Shown one piece after another: positions 52,094 to 60,701 of a DNA stretch of 64,000 nt. The stretch lies in contig JAEZJF010000030.1 of NCBI GenBank assembly GCA_023415825.1, positions 62,001 through 126,000 on the forward strand. The letters run 5' to 3'. Numbering within the stretch: the first letter of the stretch is position 1; each line of letters opens with the position of its first letter. The notes under the pieces are model-generated. The model did not search any database. It was not told the origin of the DNA and saw only the letters and a program-made list of their open reading frames with translations. This DNA is from Bacillota bacterium (GTDB taxonomy: Bacteria > Bacillota > Clostridia > DSM-8532). Made by a program: the position numbers and the translations under genes.

Positions 52094-53671
52094 TCATGAG
52101 CGTTTAAGGCGGGATAACACCAATTTACCGATATACGATACCTCGGGAATTTTAAGCCTGATCAGGGTGAGCCAGTAAATTCCGATACCTGCTGCCAGAG
52201 GAACACAGAGAGCCAGTATCTGACTGATTTTTGAGCCGATGTCGGGCCGTACGACCAGACTAAGGGCATATGTGACAAGCCCGGTAGGAATAACAGCCAC
52301 CACAACCTTTACAAGATAACTGAAATTTTCACTGATAACATCGACCCCCGTCTTCCTCTTAAAGGTTATAAATAGAATCATCATATTAACGAAGGAAGCT
52401 ATGGCATAAGCGAGAGCCGTGCCGGCAATACCTATTCCGGTGAAATCCCTGAAAAAGCTGTTAAACAAATAGTTTGCCAATATACCGAAAAGTCCGCTGA
52501 CAAGCGGGGTTTTACTATCATGTATGGCGTAGAAGGCACGGGTCATGAGGGCCATCATGGAGGCAAAAACCAAAGCTGCCGAATAGCCCAGGAGTGACAA
52601 TCCCCCATAAAAAACCTCATACTCCGAAAAGCTCCCCCATTTAAAGAGCACCCGCATAATATCCTGATTGAGAATCATCATGATGAGGGAGGTAGGCATA
52701 GACAGCAAATAGACCACCTTGAGTCCCTTGTAAAGAACGTTTTTAAATTCACCGTAGCTTTCCGACGCATAGTGTTCTGAAAGGGTGGGGAGAAGCGCGA
52801 TCCCTATACTTTGGGCAAAAATACCCAGAGGGAGCTGCCATGTACGGTTGGCACTGTTTAATAGCGTCACCATTCCCTTATCGAAGTATGTAGCATAGCC
52901 CCTAGAAATAATGAGATTGACTTCAATAATCGTCGAGGATAAAAGTGAAGGCACGGCCAGGGCCAGGAGCTTTTTAAAGGCCTGGCTCCCAAGAAAAAGC
53001 CTCGGTTTGTATAAAGTAAGGTGCCTTAAGGTTCCGATTAGCTGAACGATAAAAAAGATGGCTGCCCCAAACACGACACCCCAGGCTGTCAGTTCCGCAC
53101 TTTTTGCACCAAATACCGCGATGCTCAGGATGGTACAGAGATTGTATATGACAGGGCCAAAAGAAGCTACTGCAAATCGTTTATAGGAATTAAGAATTCC
53201 GTTGAACTGTCCTGCCATCATCATAAAGGGTGCAGAGAGCAGGAGTATGCGGGTGAGCCTTATGAGCAGATCCTTGTCTCCTGAGACCCCCTCATTATAT
53301 CCCCCTGCCAATATGCCCAACAGATTATCGGTAAAGATGAAGAAAATAACCTCTAGGATGACCATGACAATGACCGTCAGATTCATAAAAGTGCTGACAG
53401 CCTTCCAGCCCACGCTTTCCTTGTCCTTGGCAATATAAGCTGAAAGGATCGGAATTAGCGCTGCCGCGATGGCTCCACCGGCCAAAAGATCATAGACCAG
53501 ATCAGGAAGGGTAAATGCCAGAAGGAATTCATCGGAATACCCTTTCGGCAGCATATTGGTGGTGATGAGCAGCGTTCTTAAAAAGCCCGTGATACGGCTT
53601 AAGAACGTAGCAATCATAATGATGCCAGCCGCACCTGTGAGCTTTTTCACTGCTTCGTTATTGTTTCCCAT
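52094..53671 (-). CDS. murJ: Lipid II flippase MurJ (MviN family)
   Basis: A 525-residue membrane protein of the MOP superfamily with about fourteen segments. KLTGAAGIIMIATFLSRITG at the N terminus, ANMLPKGYSDEFLLAFTLPD-like spacing, and AFYAIHDSKTPLVSGL are typical. It moves lipid-linked peptidoglycan precursor across the membrane. Start at 53671 (MGNNNE) follows AGGAGAAAATA; the extra 40 residues of the longer frame come from the repeat region upstream. Confidence 0.93.
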   Translation of the reverse strand: MGNNNEAVKKLTGAAGIIMIATFLSRITGFLRTLLITTNMLPKGYSDEFLLAFTLPDLVYDLLAGGAIAAALIPILSAYIAKDKESVGWKAVSTFMNLTVIVMVILEVIFFIFTDNLLGILAGGYNEGVSGDKDLLIRLTRILLLSAPFMMMAGQFNGILNSYKRFAVASFGPVIYNLCTILSIAVFGAKSAELTAWGVVFGAAIFFIVQLIGTLRHLTLYKPRLFLGSQAFKKLLALAVPSLLSSTIIEVNLIISRGYATYFDKGMVTLLNSANRTWQLPLGIFAQSIGIALLPTLSEHYASESYGEFKNVLYKGLKVVYLLSMPTSLIMMILNQDIMRVLFKWGSFSEYEVFYGGLSLLGYSAALVFASMMALMTRAFYAIHDSKTPLVSGLFGILANYLFNSFFRDFTGIGIAGTALAYAIASFVNMMILFITFKRKTGVDVISENFSYLVKVVVAVIPTGLVTYALSLVVRPDIGSKISQILALCVPLAAGIGIYWLTLIRLKIPEVSYIGKLVLSRLKRS

Positions 53672-53720
53672 TATTTTCTCCTGTATGTCAACCCGGCCAT
53701 TATAACGAGAATCTAAATGT

Positions 53721-53781
53721 CCCCCACCTCTAAGGTGGTGGGTATCATTTACTTTCTCAGGCGGGGGCATATCCCCCGCCT
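53721..53781. repeat. Two strong GC-rich hairpins before murJ
   Basis: CCACCT-CTA-AGGTGG at 53724-53738 and AGGCGGGGG-N5-CCCCCGCCT at 53759-53781, 20 bases apart. They resemble subterminal palindromes of IS200/IS605-type elements (impression only). No transposase is nearby. Confidence 0.55.
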
Positions 53782-53796
53782 CGAGTTTCACTGACT

Positions 53797-53866
53797 CGGT
53801 ACCGGTTCGAAATCTTTGATTAAAGAAACGTTTCCCGCAGAAACGTTTCTTAGGTAACCGGTGATG
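53797..53866 (+). repeat. Palindromic intergenic repeat, copy D, with nested hairpin
   Basis: CGGTACCGGTTCGAAATC-TTT-GATT, then a perfect 12-bp inverted repeat (AAGAAACGTTTC at 53823-53834 with its complement at 53840-53851), then GGTAACCGGTGATGTCA. The outer arms still pair (ACCGGTT with AACCGGT), so the inner hairpin looks inserted in the stem. It ends at the cinA stop codon. Confidence 0.75.
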
Positions 53867-55108
53867 TCAGTATAAACGCCCGAGTATCATCTTTCTTAGT
53901 AAATCCATTCCATTAAGGCTGGCTACATTCCGAATCCTGTCCCTATCCCCTCTAAGCCTGATTTCACGGCATTCAGTCTTTCCATCCAAACTTGCCGCAA
54001 TATAAATAAGACCCACCGGTTTTTCCTCGGTTCCCCCATCAGGGCCGGCTATCCCCGTTATGGCAATACCGGCGCGGGTTCCGGTCTTACGCACAAGACC
54101 TTCCACCATCTCCCGGACGGTTTCCCGGCTCACGGCACCATGGACTTCAAGGGTTTCCCTCGAAACGCCTAGTTCCTCAACCTTGGCATTATTGGAGTAG
54201 GTGATAAAGCCTCTGTCAAATACATCCGATACCCCGGGAACATTGACAATCCTGGAGGCCAGCATTCCCCCGGTGCAGGACTCAGCCGCCGACAGGCTGA
54301 TGTTGTGCTGCTTCAGAAGGTCAACTAGGACTTCCTCCATGGACTCACCGTTCTGAGCGTATAAATAATCTCCCAAGCGCTCTTTGATCTTTTCAACAAC
54401 GGGATCAATCAGGCAGTCCGCATCATTTCTATCCTTGCAGCGGGCCGTGACACGTATAATGACCTCCCCCACGCCCACATAAGGAGCAATGGTGGGGTTG
54501 GACTGGGATTCAACAATATCCAGAATGCGCATTTCCATCTCGGATTCCCCAATACCGAACACCTTTAGCATCTTGGACCAAATGGTCTGCCCGGTCTTTT
54601 GCTCAAAGTAGGGAAAGACCGTTTCTTCAAACATTGGAATCATTTCTTTGGGCGGCCCCGGAAACATGACAATAGTTTTGGTGCCGTTTTCAATAATGCA
54701 GCCCGGAGCCGTACCATTAGGATTTGGTACAATCATGCTGTCCTCCGGAAGATAGGCCTGTTTAGCGTTATTATCCATCATCTTCCGGCCAAGCTTCTCA
54801 AAAAAAGACTTAATACTCTCATAGGTCTCCTGATGAAGGACAAGCTTGAGGCCCAGGGCTTCTGCAATGGTTTCCTTTGTCAGATCATCCTGGGTAGGAC
54901 CCAGCCCTCCGGTGGTAATCACCACATCGGCACGGCTCAAAGCCAGCTTCAGACTTTCCTTCAGCCGGGTGGGGTTATCCCCTACCACACTATGATAATA
55001 AACACCAACACCCACATCGTTAAGCCTTCTTGATAAATACTGGGCATTGGTGTTGGCTATTTGACCCATTAAAAGTTCAGTCCCAACTGCAAGAATTTCC
55101 GCTATCAT
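53867..55108 (-). CDS. cinA: CinA (competence/damage-inducible; NMN deamidase/ADP-ribose pyrophosphatase family)
   Basis: A 413-residue two-domain protein. The MoaB-like N-terminal domain starts MIAEILAVGTELLMGQIANT and has VITTGGLGPTQDDLTKE. The C-terminal NMN-amidohydrolase domain has SAAESCTGGMLASRIVNVPG and AGIAITGIAGPDGGTEEKPVG. It recycles pyridine nucleotides, which suits nadK nearby. GAGGTA precedes the ATG. It lies four bases after engB. Confidence 0.95.
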   Translation of the reverse strand: MIAEILAVGTELLMGQIANTNAQYLSRRLNDVGVGVYYHSVVGDNPTRLKESLKLALSRADVVITTGGLGPTQDDLTKETIAEALGLKLVLHQETYESIKSFFEKLGRKMMDNNAKQAYLPEDSMIVPNPNGTAPGCIIENGTKTIVMFPGPPKEMIPMFEETVFPYFEQKTGQTIWSKMLKVFGIGESEMEMRILDIVESQSNPTIAPYVGVGEVIIRVTARCKDRNDADCLIDPVVEKIKERLGDYLYAQNGESMEEVLVDLLKQHNISLSAAESCTGGMLASRIVNVPGVSDVFDRGFITYSNNAKVEELGVSRETLEVHGAVSRETVREMVEGLVRKTGTRAGIAITGIAGPDGGTEEKPVGLIYIAASLDGKTECREIRLRGDRDRIRNVASLNGMDLLRKMILGRLY

Positions 55109-55112
55109 TACC

Positions 55113-55703
55113 TCACACTCTTTTCATTCCAGCTTCTATAGTTGACCAGACCTCTTCAATTCCCATCCGTTTAAGGGATGAGAACGGAATAACCTCTGTA
55201 TTTTCATCAAGTGAAAGAACTGTTCTGATCCTGTCAATCTGTTTTTTGAATTCCGACCGGTTGAGCTTATCGGCCTTTGTGGCCACCACGACTGCTTCCC
55301 TGCCCGACTGTCTAATGAAGTCAAGCATCAGCATATCATCTTCGGTAGGGTCATGACGAATATCAACCAAAAGAAGGATCACCTTTAAGGAATCCCTGGT
55401 GGTTAGATAGGTTTCAGCTAAGAGCCCCCAGGATTTTCTCTCTTCCTTGGAAACTTTGGCGTAGCCATAACCGGGTAAATCCACCAGCATGAGTTCATCG
55501 TTAATATTATAGAAATTGATAACCCGGGTCTTGCCGGGGGTATTTCCAACCCTGGCAATAGCTTTTCGATTAACCAGGGTGTTGATGAGGGATGACTTCC
55601 CTACATTAGAGCGGCCTGCAAGTGCTATCTCAGGCCAGCCGTTCTGGGGATATCCCTTTGGTTCAACCGCTGTTATCATGAATTCAACCTTTTTGATAAT
55701 CAT
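55113..55703 (-). CDS. engB: Ribosome biogenesis GTPase (EngB/YsxC family)
   Basis: A 196-residue GTPase for large-subunit ribosome assembly. G1 is GRSNVGKSS, G2/G3 are TPGKTRVINF and DLPGYGYAKV, and G4 is ATKADKLN. Its ATG overlaps the TGA of recN (ATGA), so translation is coupled. Confidence 0.96.
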   Translation of the reverse strand: MIIKKVEFMITAVEPKGYPQNGWPEIALAGRSNVGKSSLINTLVNRKAIARVGNTPGKTRVINFYNINDELMLVDLPGYGYAKVSKEERKSWGLLAETYLTTRDSLKVILLLVDIRHDPTEDDMLMLDFIRQSGREAVVVATKADKLNRSEFKKQIDRIRTVLSLDENTEVIPFSSLKRMGIEEVWSTIEAGMKRV

Positions 55704-57391
55704 GTTGCGTTCCTTCCATCCTTTAAAAGCTCCCGCGCAAGACTTCTGGCAGCCTCTGTTACATGTTCACCGCTTAAAAGCCGGGTAATTTCATTTTCTC
55801 TGTCTTCTTCCTTTAAAAGCTTGACAGAGGTAAGGGTACGTCCTGATTGTTCCTTCTTCTGTATCAGATAATGGGCATCGGCCAGACAGGCGATTTGTGC
55901 ATGATGGGTAATGCAGATGACCTGATGGCCTTTCGCTACTGCTTTAAGCTTCTCTCCTACTTTTGATGCAGCCTTGCCGCTCACACCCGTATCAATTTCA
56001 TCAAAAACCATGATGGGTATGGCATCAATATTGGCCAGGATTGATTTTATAGCCAGCATGACACGGGACATCTCACCGCCTGATGCAATCTTTGACAAGG
56101 GCTTCAAGGGTTCTCCGAGGTTTGGCGAAAACAGAAACTCCACTTTATCGGTTCCGTCCTCATTAAAGCCTTCTCCCGGGCAGGCTGTTATAGTGACTGC
56201 AAATTGGGTTTTAGGCATTTCAAGAGCCGTGAGCTCCTCTTGAATACTCTCTTGGAGAAGCTGTGCCGCCTCTTTTCTTAACCCGTTCATTCGCCCACAC
56301 ATTTTGTGCAAGTCCTGCGACTTTTCCTCAATATCCTTTTTAAGGCTCAAAATGAGCTCCTCACTTCTCTCAATCTCATCAAGCCGCTTTTTTGCACCAT
56401 TTAAGAATTGGAGAATGTCCTCGACGGTTTCCCCATACTTGCGTTTAAGCCCTTGTATCAAGCTTATGCGTTCTTCAATACTCTTATGTAGCTTTGGATC
56501 ATACTCCATTCCATCCCGTACATAGCGAACCTCGCGGGATAGCTCCGTCAGCTTGTCCTGCATGTCCTCCAAAGTTACGCAGATGGATGCATAATGGGGG
56601 TCCAATTCCTCTATTTTCTGAAGGATTTCCAGTGATGAGCCCAGCTTGTCCAAAGCGCTCTCATCCTCAGTATCCTCACCCCGGAGCCATTCATAGGCAT
56701 TGGAGAAGGCAGAAATAATCTCCTCGGCATGGGAAAGAAGCCTACTCTGGCGCTCCAGCTCATTGTCCTCACCAATAAAAAGATTGGCTTTTTCGATCTC
56801 TTCAATCTGAAAGCGAAGTATGTCCAGGGTGCGTTCCCGTTCCTTTCCCTCCCCTGAAAGAGCCCGAAGGCGCGTCTTTAACTCTCTCAATTGTTCCAGC
56901 CCGATTTGATATTTCCTTTTTTCCTCAACCAGCCGCTCCCCCGAGAATAAATCCAGAAGCCCGATATGAGTCTCGGCACGCAATAATGACTGGTTGTCAT
57001 GCTGGCCATGAATATCCACCAGCTTTTGGCCAATATCCTTCAGCATGGCAACGGTTATCATTGTGCCGTTGATTCTGCATATGTTTTTCCCCGCCTCAGT
57101 GAAGGTGCGTGAAACAAGAACTGTTTCATCCTCCTGGGGCTCAATGCCATATGATTCCAGTAATGCAGCAAAAGACGGATCATGTGAAAAAAGGCCCTGA
57201 ACAGTGGCCTTATCGCTGCCGGCGCGAATAAGCTCCCGTGAAACCCGGGATCCCAAAAGAGCATTAAGAGAATCGATGAGGATTGATTTTCCCGCACCTG
57301 TTTCTCCTGTAAGCACATTAAAGCCCTCAAACAGTGTCATATTCAGTTTTTCAATAATTGCCACATTCTCAATTAAAAGCTGAATAAGCAT
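55700..57391 (-). CDS. recN: DNA repair protein RecN
   Basis: A 563-residue SMC-like ATPase for double-strand-break repair. Walker A is VLTGETGAGKSILIDSL, coiled coils occupy about residues 160-360, and the signature/Walker B pair is SGGEMSRVMLAIK with IMVFDEIDTGVSG. It follows argR by eight bases. No LexA box was seen in front of it. Confidence 0.96.
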   Translation of the reverse strand: MLIQLLIENVAIIEKLNMTLFEGFNVLTGETGAGKSILIDSLNALLGSRVSRELIRAGSDKATVQGLFSHDPSFAALLESYGIEPQEDETVLVSRTFTEAGKNICRINGTMITVAMLKDIGQKLVDIHGQHDNQSLLRAETHIGLLDLFSGERLVEEKRKYQIGLEQLRELKTRLRALSGEGKERERTLDILRFQIEEIEKANLFIGEDNELERQSRLLSHAEEIISAFSNAYEWLRGEDTEDESALDKLGSSLEILQKIEELDPHYASICVTLEDMQDKLTELSREVRYVRDGMEYDPKLHKSIEERISLIQGLKRKYGETVEDILQFLNGAKKRLDEIERSEELILSLKKDIEEKSQDLHKMCGRMNGLRKEAAQLLQESIQEELTALEMPKTQFAVTITACPGEGFNEDGTDKVEFLFSPNLGEPLKPLSKIASGGEMSRVMLAIKSILANIDAIPIMVFDEIDTGVSGKAASKVGEKLKAVAKGHQVICITHHAQIACLADAHYLIQKKEQSGRTLTSVKLLKEEDRENEITRLLSGEHVTEAARSLARELLKDGRNAT

Positions 57392-57399
57392 AACAGCGT

Positions 57400-57858
57400 T
57401 TAGGACACCCCTCTCACCATGCGCGTGAATTTTTCCATGAGGTCTTCGGCAATTTTTTCAGCCCGGCAAATAATCATGATGGTGTCATCCCCCGCTATTG
57501 TCCCGACAATATCGTTCCAGCCCAGAGCATCCAATGTGGCCGCAACAGCCTGAGCCATACCCGGAAGAGTCTTGATGACAAGAATATTGTTGGCGTAATC
57601 GCAGGAAACGAAGGCCTCTTTTATGATAACAAGCAATCTGTCATTCATATTGCCGCTATCTCCGTGTATGGCCGAATAGCGATACTTGCCTCCGGGTGTC
57701 AATACCTTGACCAGCCTGAGCTCCTTGATGTCTCGTGAAATTGTGGCCTGGGTGACATCCATACCGATTTCTCTCAGTTTATCAGCTAATTCATCCTGGG
57801 TCTCAATTTCATAGGACTCAATAATGTCCAGAATCTTGGCATGGCGATTATACTTCAT
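57400..57858 (-). CDS. argR: Arginine repressor
   Basis: A 152-residue regulator with an N-terminal winged HTH (TQDELADKLREIGMDVTQATISRDI cut to its core at residues 23-45) and a C-terminal arginine-binding hexamer domain (GTIAGDDTIMIICR). Start at 57858 (MKYNRHAK) follows GGAGG. It lies between nadK and recN, the usual clostridial order. Confidence 0.94.
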   Translation of the reverse strand: MKYNRHAKILDIIESYEIETQDELADKLREIGMDVTQATISRDIKELRLVKVLTPGGKYRYSAIHGDSGNMNDRLLVIIKEAFVSCDYANNILVIKTLPGMAQAVAATLDALGWNDIVGTIAGDDTIMIICRAEKIAEDLMEKFTRMVRGVS

Positions 57859-57910
57859 ACCTTCCTCCACAAACCGTATGGTTTATTCCTTAGGAATGAT
57901 CAAAATTTAA

Positions 57911-57941
57911 CTTCCGGTAAATCTTCCGGTTTTACCGGAAG
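57911..57941 (-). promoter_or_regulatory. Alternative hairpins between nadK and argR
   Basis: CTTCCGGTAAA at 57911-57921 can pair with 57931-57941 (11-bp stem), or CTTCCGGT at 57923-57930 can pair with ACCGGAAG at 57934-57941 (8-bp stem, tight loop). Only one can form at a time. Confidence 0.5.
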
Positions 57942-57968
57942 CTTCGGAACTTATACTTCGATTGCTCC

Positions 57969-58814
57969 TTAACTGTGTATCTTGGACCGCAATACATCAT
58001 AATAGTTCACCTGGCTGACCGAAGCGAAGAAAACATTATTCCGGGATGCTCGGGCACAAACCAAATCACCCTGCTGAAGCGCGAACCCTTCCTGTCCGTC
58101 CAGGGTGAGCATGGCACTGATCTCACCATTTTCATCGATACTCACCTTAACAGTCCGGGAGTCTGATACAATAAAGGAACGGGAATAAAGAATATGCGCG
58201 CATATGGGCGAAATGACCATGAGCTTCATGTCTGGCTGTACAATAGGTCCTCCTGCCGACAGAGAATACCCTGTTGAGCCGGTAGGGGTGGAGACGATAA
58301 TACCATCCCCTGGGAAGGAATCCACATACTTTTCATCCAACATGACTTTGAGCCTCAAAATTCGGGATAGGGCCATTCGCGATACCACGGCATCATTAAT
58401 GGCAATGTCTTCGAAAACCTTTTCTCCTTGACGAATGACCTCTACCTCCAAAACCATACGGGGCTGAATATGAAAATCCCCGTCTGCAATCTTATCAATA
58501 GCCCATTCGATGTCTTTTGCCTCTACCTCCGCCAAGAACCCCACAGTACCTTTGTTAATACCCAAAACAGGCTTTTTGTGTACATATGCCTGACGGGCAA
58601 CCTTGAGAAAAGTCCCGTCGCCACCCACACAAATGATAAAATCCGAGTCCGCAATAACCGAGGCAGACGGGAGAGCGGGTAGACTGATGCAGGCCTTTAC
58701 ATCCTGCTCAACAATGGCTTGAAAGCCCTTTTCCAAGAGCTTTTGCACAATTAATGACGTATATTTAAATTCAATGTCTTTAGCCTTGTTTACAATTATT
58801 CCAATTTTCTTCAA
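57969..58814 (-). CDS. nadK: NAD kinase
   Basis: A 281-residue enzyme that phosphorylates NAD to NADP. IICVGGDGTFLKVARQAY is the GGDGT motif, and TPTGSTGYSLSAGGPIV the second diagnostic stretch; NAD-binding NKGTVGFLAEVE lies between. Start is TTG 58814 after AGGTGA. First gene of the nadK-argR-recN-engB-cinA run. Confidence 0.96.
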   Translation of the reverse strand: MKKIGIIVNKAKDIEFKYTSLIVQKLLEKGFQAIVEQDVKACISLPALPSASVIADSDFIICVGGDGTFLKVARQAYVHKKPVLGINKGTVGFLAEVEAKDIEWAIDKIADGDFHIQPRMVLEVEVIRQGEKVFEDIAINDAVVSRMALSRILRLKVMLDEKYVDSFPGDGIIVSTPTGSTGYSLSAGGPIVQPDMKLMVISPICAHILYSRSFIVSDSRTVKVSIDENGEISAMLTLDGQEGFALQQGDLVCARASRNNVFFASVSQVNYYDVLRSKIHS

Positions 58815-58879
58815 AATATCTTCACCTAATTGTTATTCCTTTTAGGGTTATCCGACCCACGAAAAAGCTGGATATTTCT

Positions 58880-58909
58880 ATTATACATTTCATTCGTATA
58901 TTAATACAA
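58880..58909 (-). promoter_or_regulatory. Probable promoter of the nadK operon
   Basis: On the minus strand TTGTAT (58909-58904), 18-base spacer, TATAAT (58885-58880). The remaining bases to 59073 are AT-rich and hold no gene that I can see. Confidence 0.5.
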
Positions 58910-59073
58910 CCGTTATTCCAAACCTACTCAAAAACAATTAGTTCTTATCCAATCTAATTATTCTTTATGTTGGATTCCTGCTTCACCTATACTTAACATT
59001 TTTATATACCTATATTTTATCATAATAAGTAATTTATGCCAACTTCGATTAACCTATTTTGACAAAGCCCCAT

Positions 59074-60666
59074 CTATTCCTCTTCGGTATTTTTCCCGCG
59101 CCAAGGCGCTACCAAACCGTCAAACTTCTGAATAACCTCCTCCAAACCACTGACGGCCATGATATTAAAGACGGGTATAAAAAAGGTGAGATACCGGGAA
59201 CGGGTTTCCCATGCCAATAGGAAGATCATAATGCCCAGACAGGATAACACTATGACAGTTTTTAATCCCCCCATATTCCGGGATAGGATTGCACCAATCG
59301 TTCCGAAAAGCATCAAAAACAGGGTCGCTGAATGTACGATCTGGCATAGCATCAAATATGGGGTATTGGTGTTCTTTCCGTCGTCGTACAATACATATTG
59401 ATGAAAAACTCCCCGTTTTAGCGGCTCCCGTGCCAGCTTAACAGGGGCAAAATAGGTTCCGTCCGTCCATGTCCATTCAAGCTTTTTAAGCAGAAATGAC
59501 GTATATCCCTTTGGCCCAAAGTCTTTAAGCCTTTCTTCCATACGGCTTAAGTTAGCCTCTATACGCTCCGATTTGGTTTCAAAGGATCTTGAGAAGGTTA
59601 AATCCTCGCCGCTAAAGCCTCCATAGCCGTAGGAAGTACCCCCTTCCTTGATGGGGCGATTCATCCCCATCATAAGCCAATGGGTATAGGGCAGGGCTCT
59701 CTCGCTGGAAATATTTTTTTGGTAACCCATAAGACCAACATAAGAATTGAATATTGCCAGGATGAGAAGGAAAGCCAGTATAGCCGAGGGCAGTGAAAAG
59801 AGCAGCTTCTGCAAACCGGAAGAAGGCAAACTCTTAAACACGACAGAAATGAAAAGCTCAACGATGGCGGCAACAAATACGATGGCCGCTATGGGCTTGA
59901 TTAAAAAGCCTATTGCTGAAAAAGCGCCTATCAATGAAAAATACAGCACCTGCTTCCATGGGCAGTTTGCAGCCCGCCACTTTATCCAGAAGTATAGAGA
60001 TAGGACAGGAAAAGGTAAAGCAAGCGTATCCGTATAGACAATGGGTACATAAAGATACAAGGGAGTGGAAAGCAGGCAGAAAAGCATGACAATGACTGCC
60101 GCATTGATGCCGAGTACCTTTTTGGTTATTAAATAAGCACCTGCAACCGATAGGGATATGGCCATTATATTAAGTATATACAGACTCTTATCGACATCAT
60201 TGAATATTTTCAGATATGTGCCTATGATTATGGCCGGGTTAAGGTTATGGGGATACAGCTCAAAATATTTGCTGTTTACAATGGATTGCCCTAAAGATAT
60301 TTGCTTGGCGCCGTTAATGACTTCACCGAAATCCCAGGTAGGCTTAACCTCAAATGTTTGTGCACAGAATATTTCCAGCATGATAAAGAGTATAAACATT
60401 AAAATGGAGCAGACTTCTTTTGTCTTGTCGCTCAAGGCTGTAAGTATATACCTTCGGATAACCCATAATAACAGACAAAACAAAAGGACTGCCCCTAAAG
60501 CGGCAATATTCTTCAGAGGAAGCTGTTTAATATTAACAACCGGAAAAACCATTCTAAAGCTGATGTAAATTAAAGCTATAGAAAAGACTGAAAAAATGAA
60601 ATATCTACAAACATCACCCAATGTAATTTTCGATGTTCTGCCCTTATATTCTGCTTCTGTGATCAT
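59074..60666 (-). CDS. GT-C-fold membrane glycosyltransferase (ArnT/PMT-like)
   Basis: A 530-residue protein with about eleven to thirteen membrane segments. After the first segments an extracytoplasmic loop carries FEVKPTWDFGEVINGAKQ, with the acidic residue pair expected of GT-C enzymes using lipid-phosphate sugars. A large loop after residue 330 (GYGGFSGEDLTFS) faces outside. Donor and acceptor are unknown; a cell-wall polymer or protein is likely. AGGTGTGAACGA precedes the ATG. Followed on its upstream side by the PadR/HAAS pair. Confidence 0.75.
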   Translation of the reverse strand: MITEAEYKGRTSKITLGDVCRYFIFSVFSIALIYISFRMVFPVVNIKQLPLKNIAALGAVLLFCLLLWVIRRYILTALSDKTKEVCSILMFILFIMLEIFCAQTFEVKPTWDFGEVINGAKQISLGQSIVNSKYFELYPHNLNPAIIIGTYLKIFNDVDKSLYILNIMAISLSVAGAYLITKKVLGINAAVIVMLFCLLSTPLYLYVPIVYTDTLALPFPVLSLYFWIKWRAANCPWKQVLYFSLIGAFSAIGFLIKPIAAIVFVAAIVELFISVVFKSLPSSGLQKLLFSLPSAILAFLLILAIFNSYVGLMGYQKNISSERALPYTHWLMMGMNRPIKEGGTSYGYGGFSGEDLTFSRSFETKSERIEANLSRMEERLKDFGPKGYTSFLLKKLEWTWTDGTYFAPVKLAREPLKRGVFHQYVLYDDGKNTNTPYLMLCQIVHSATLFLMLFGTIGAILSRNMGGLKTVIVLSCLGIMIFLLAWETRSRYLTFFIPVFNIMAVSGLEEVIQKFDGLVAPWRGKNTEEE

Positions 60667-60701
60667 TCGTTCACACCTGTCGCTTCATTGTCATTATGGT
60701 A

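Noticed and set aside
53672..53791. N-terminal extension of MurJ
   Set aside because: The added residues are encoded by GC-rich hairpins, and a good AGGAG plus normal MurJ N terminus occurs at 53671.
53700..53870. CRISPR array
   Set aside because: The hairpins differ from each other and there are no regular spacers.
55690..57400. LexA box before recN
   Set aside because: No GAAC-N4-GTTC-like sequence was found near the recN start; the gene is within an operon.
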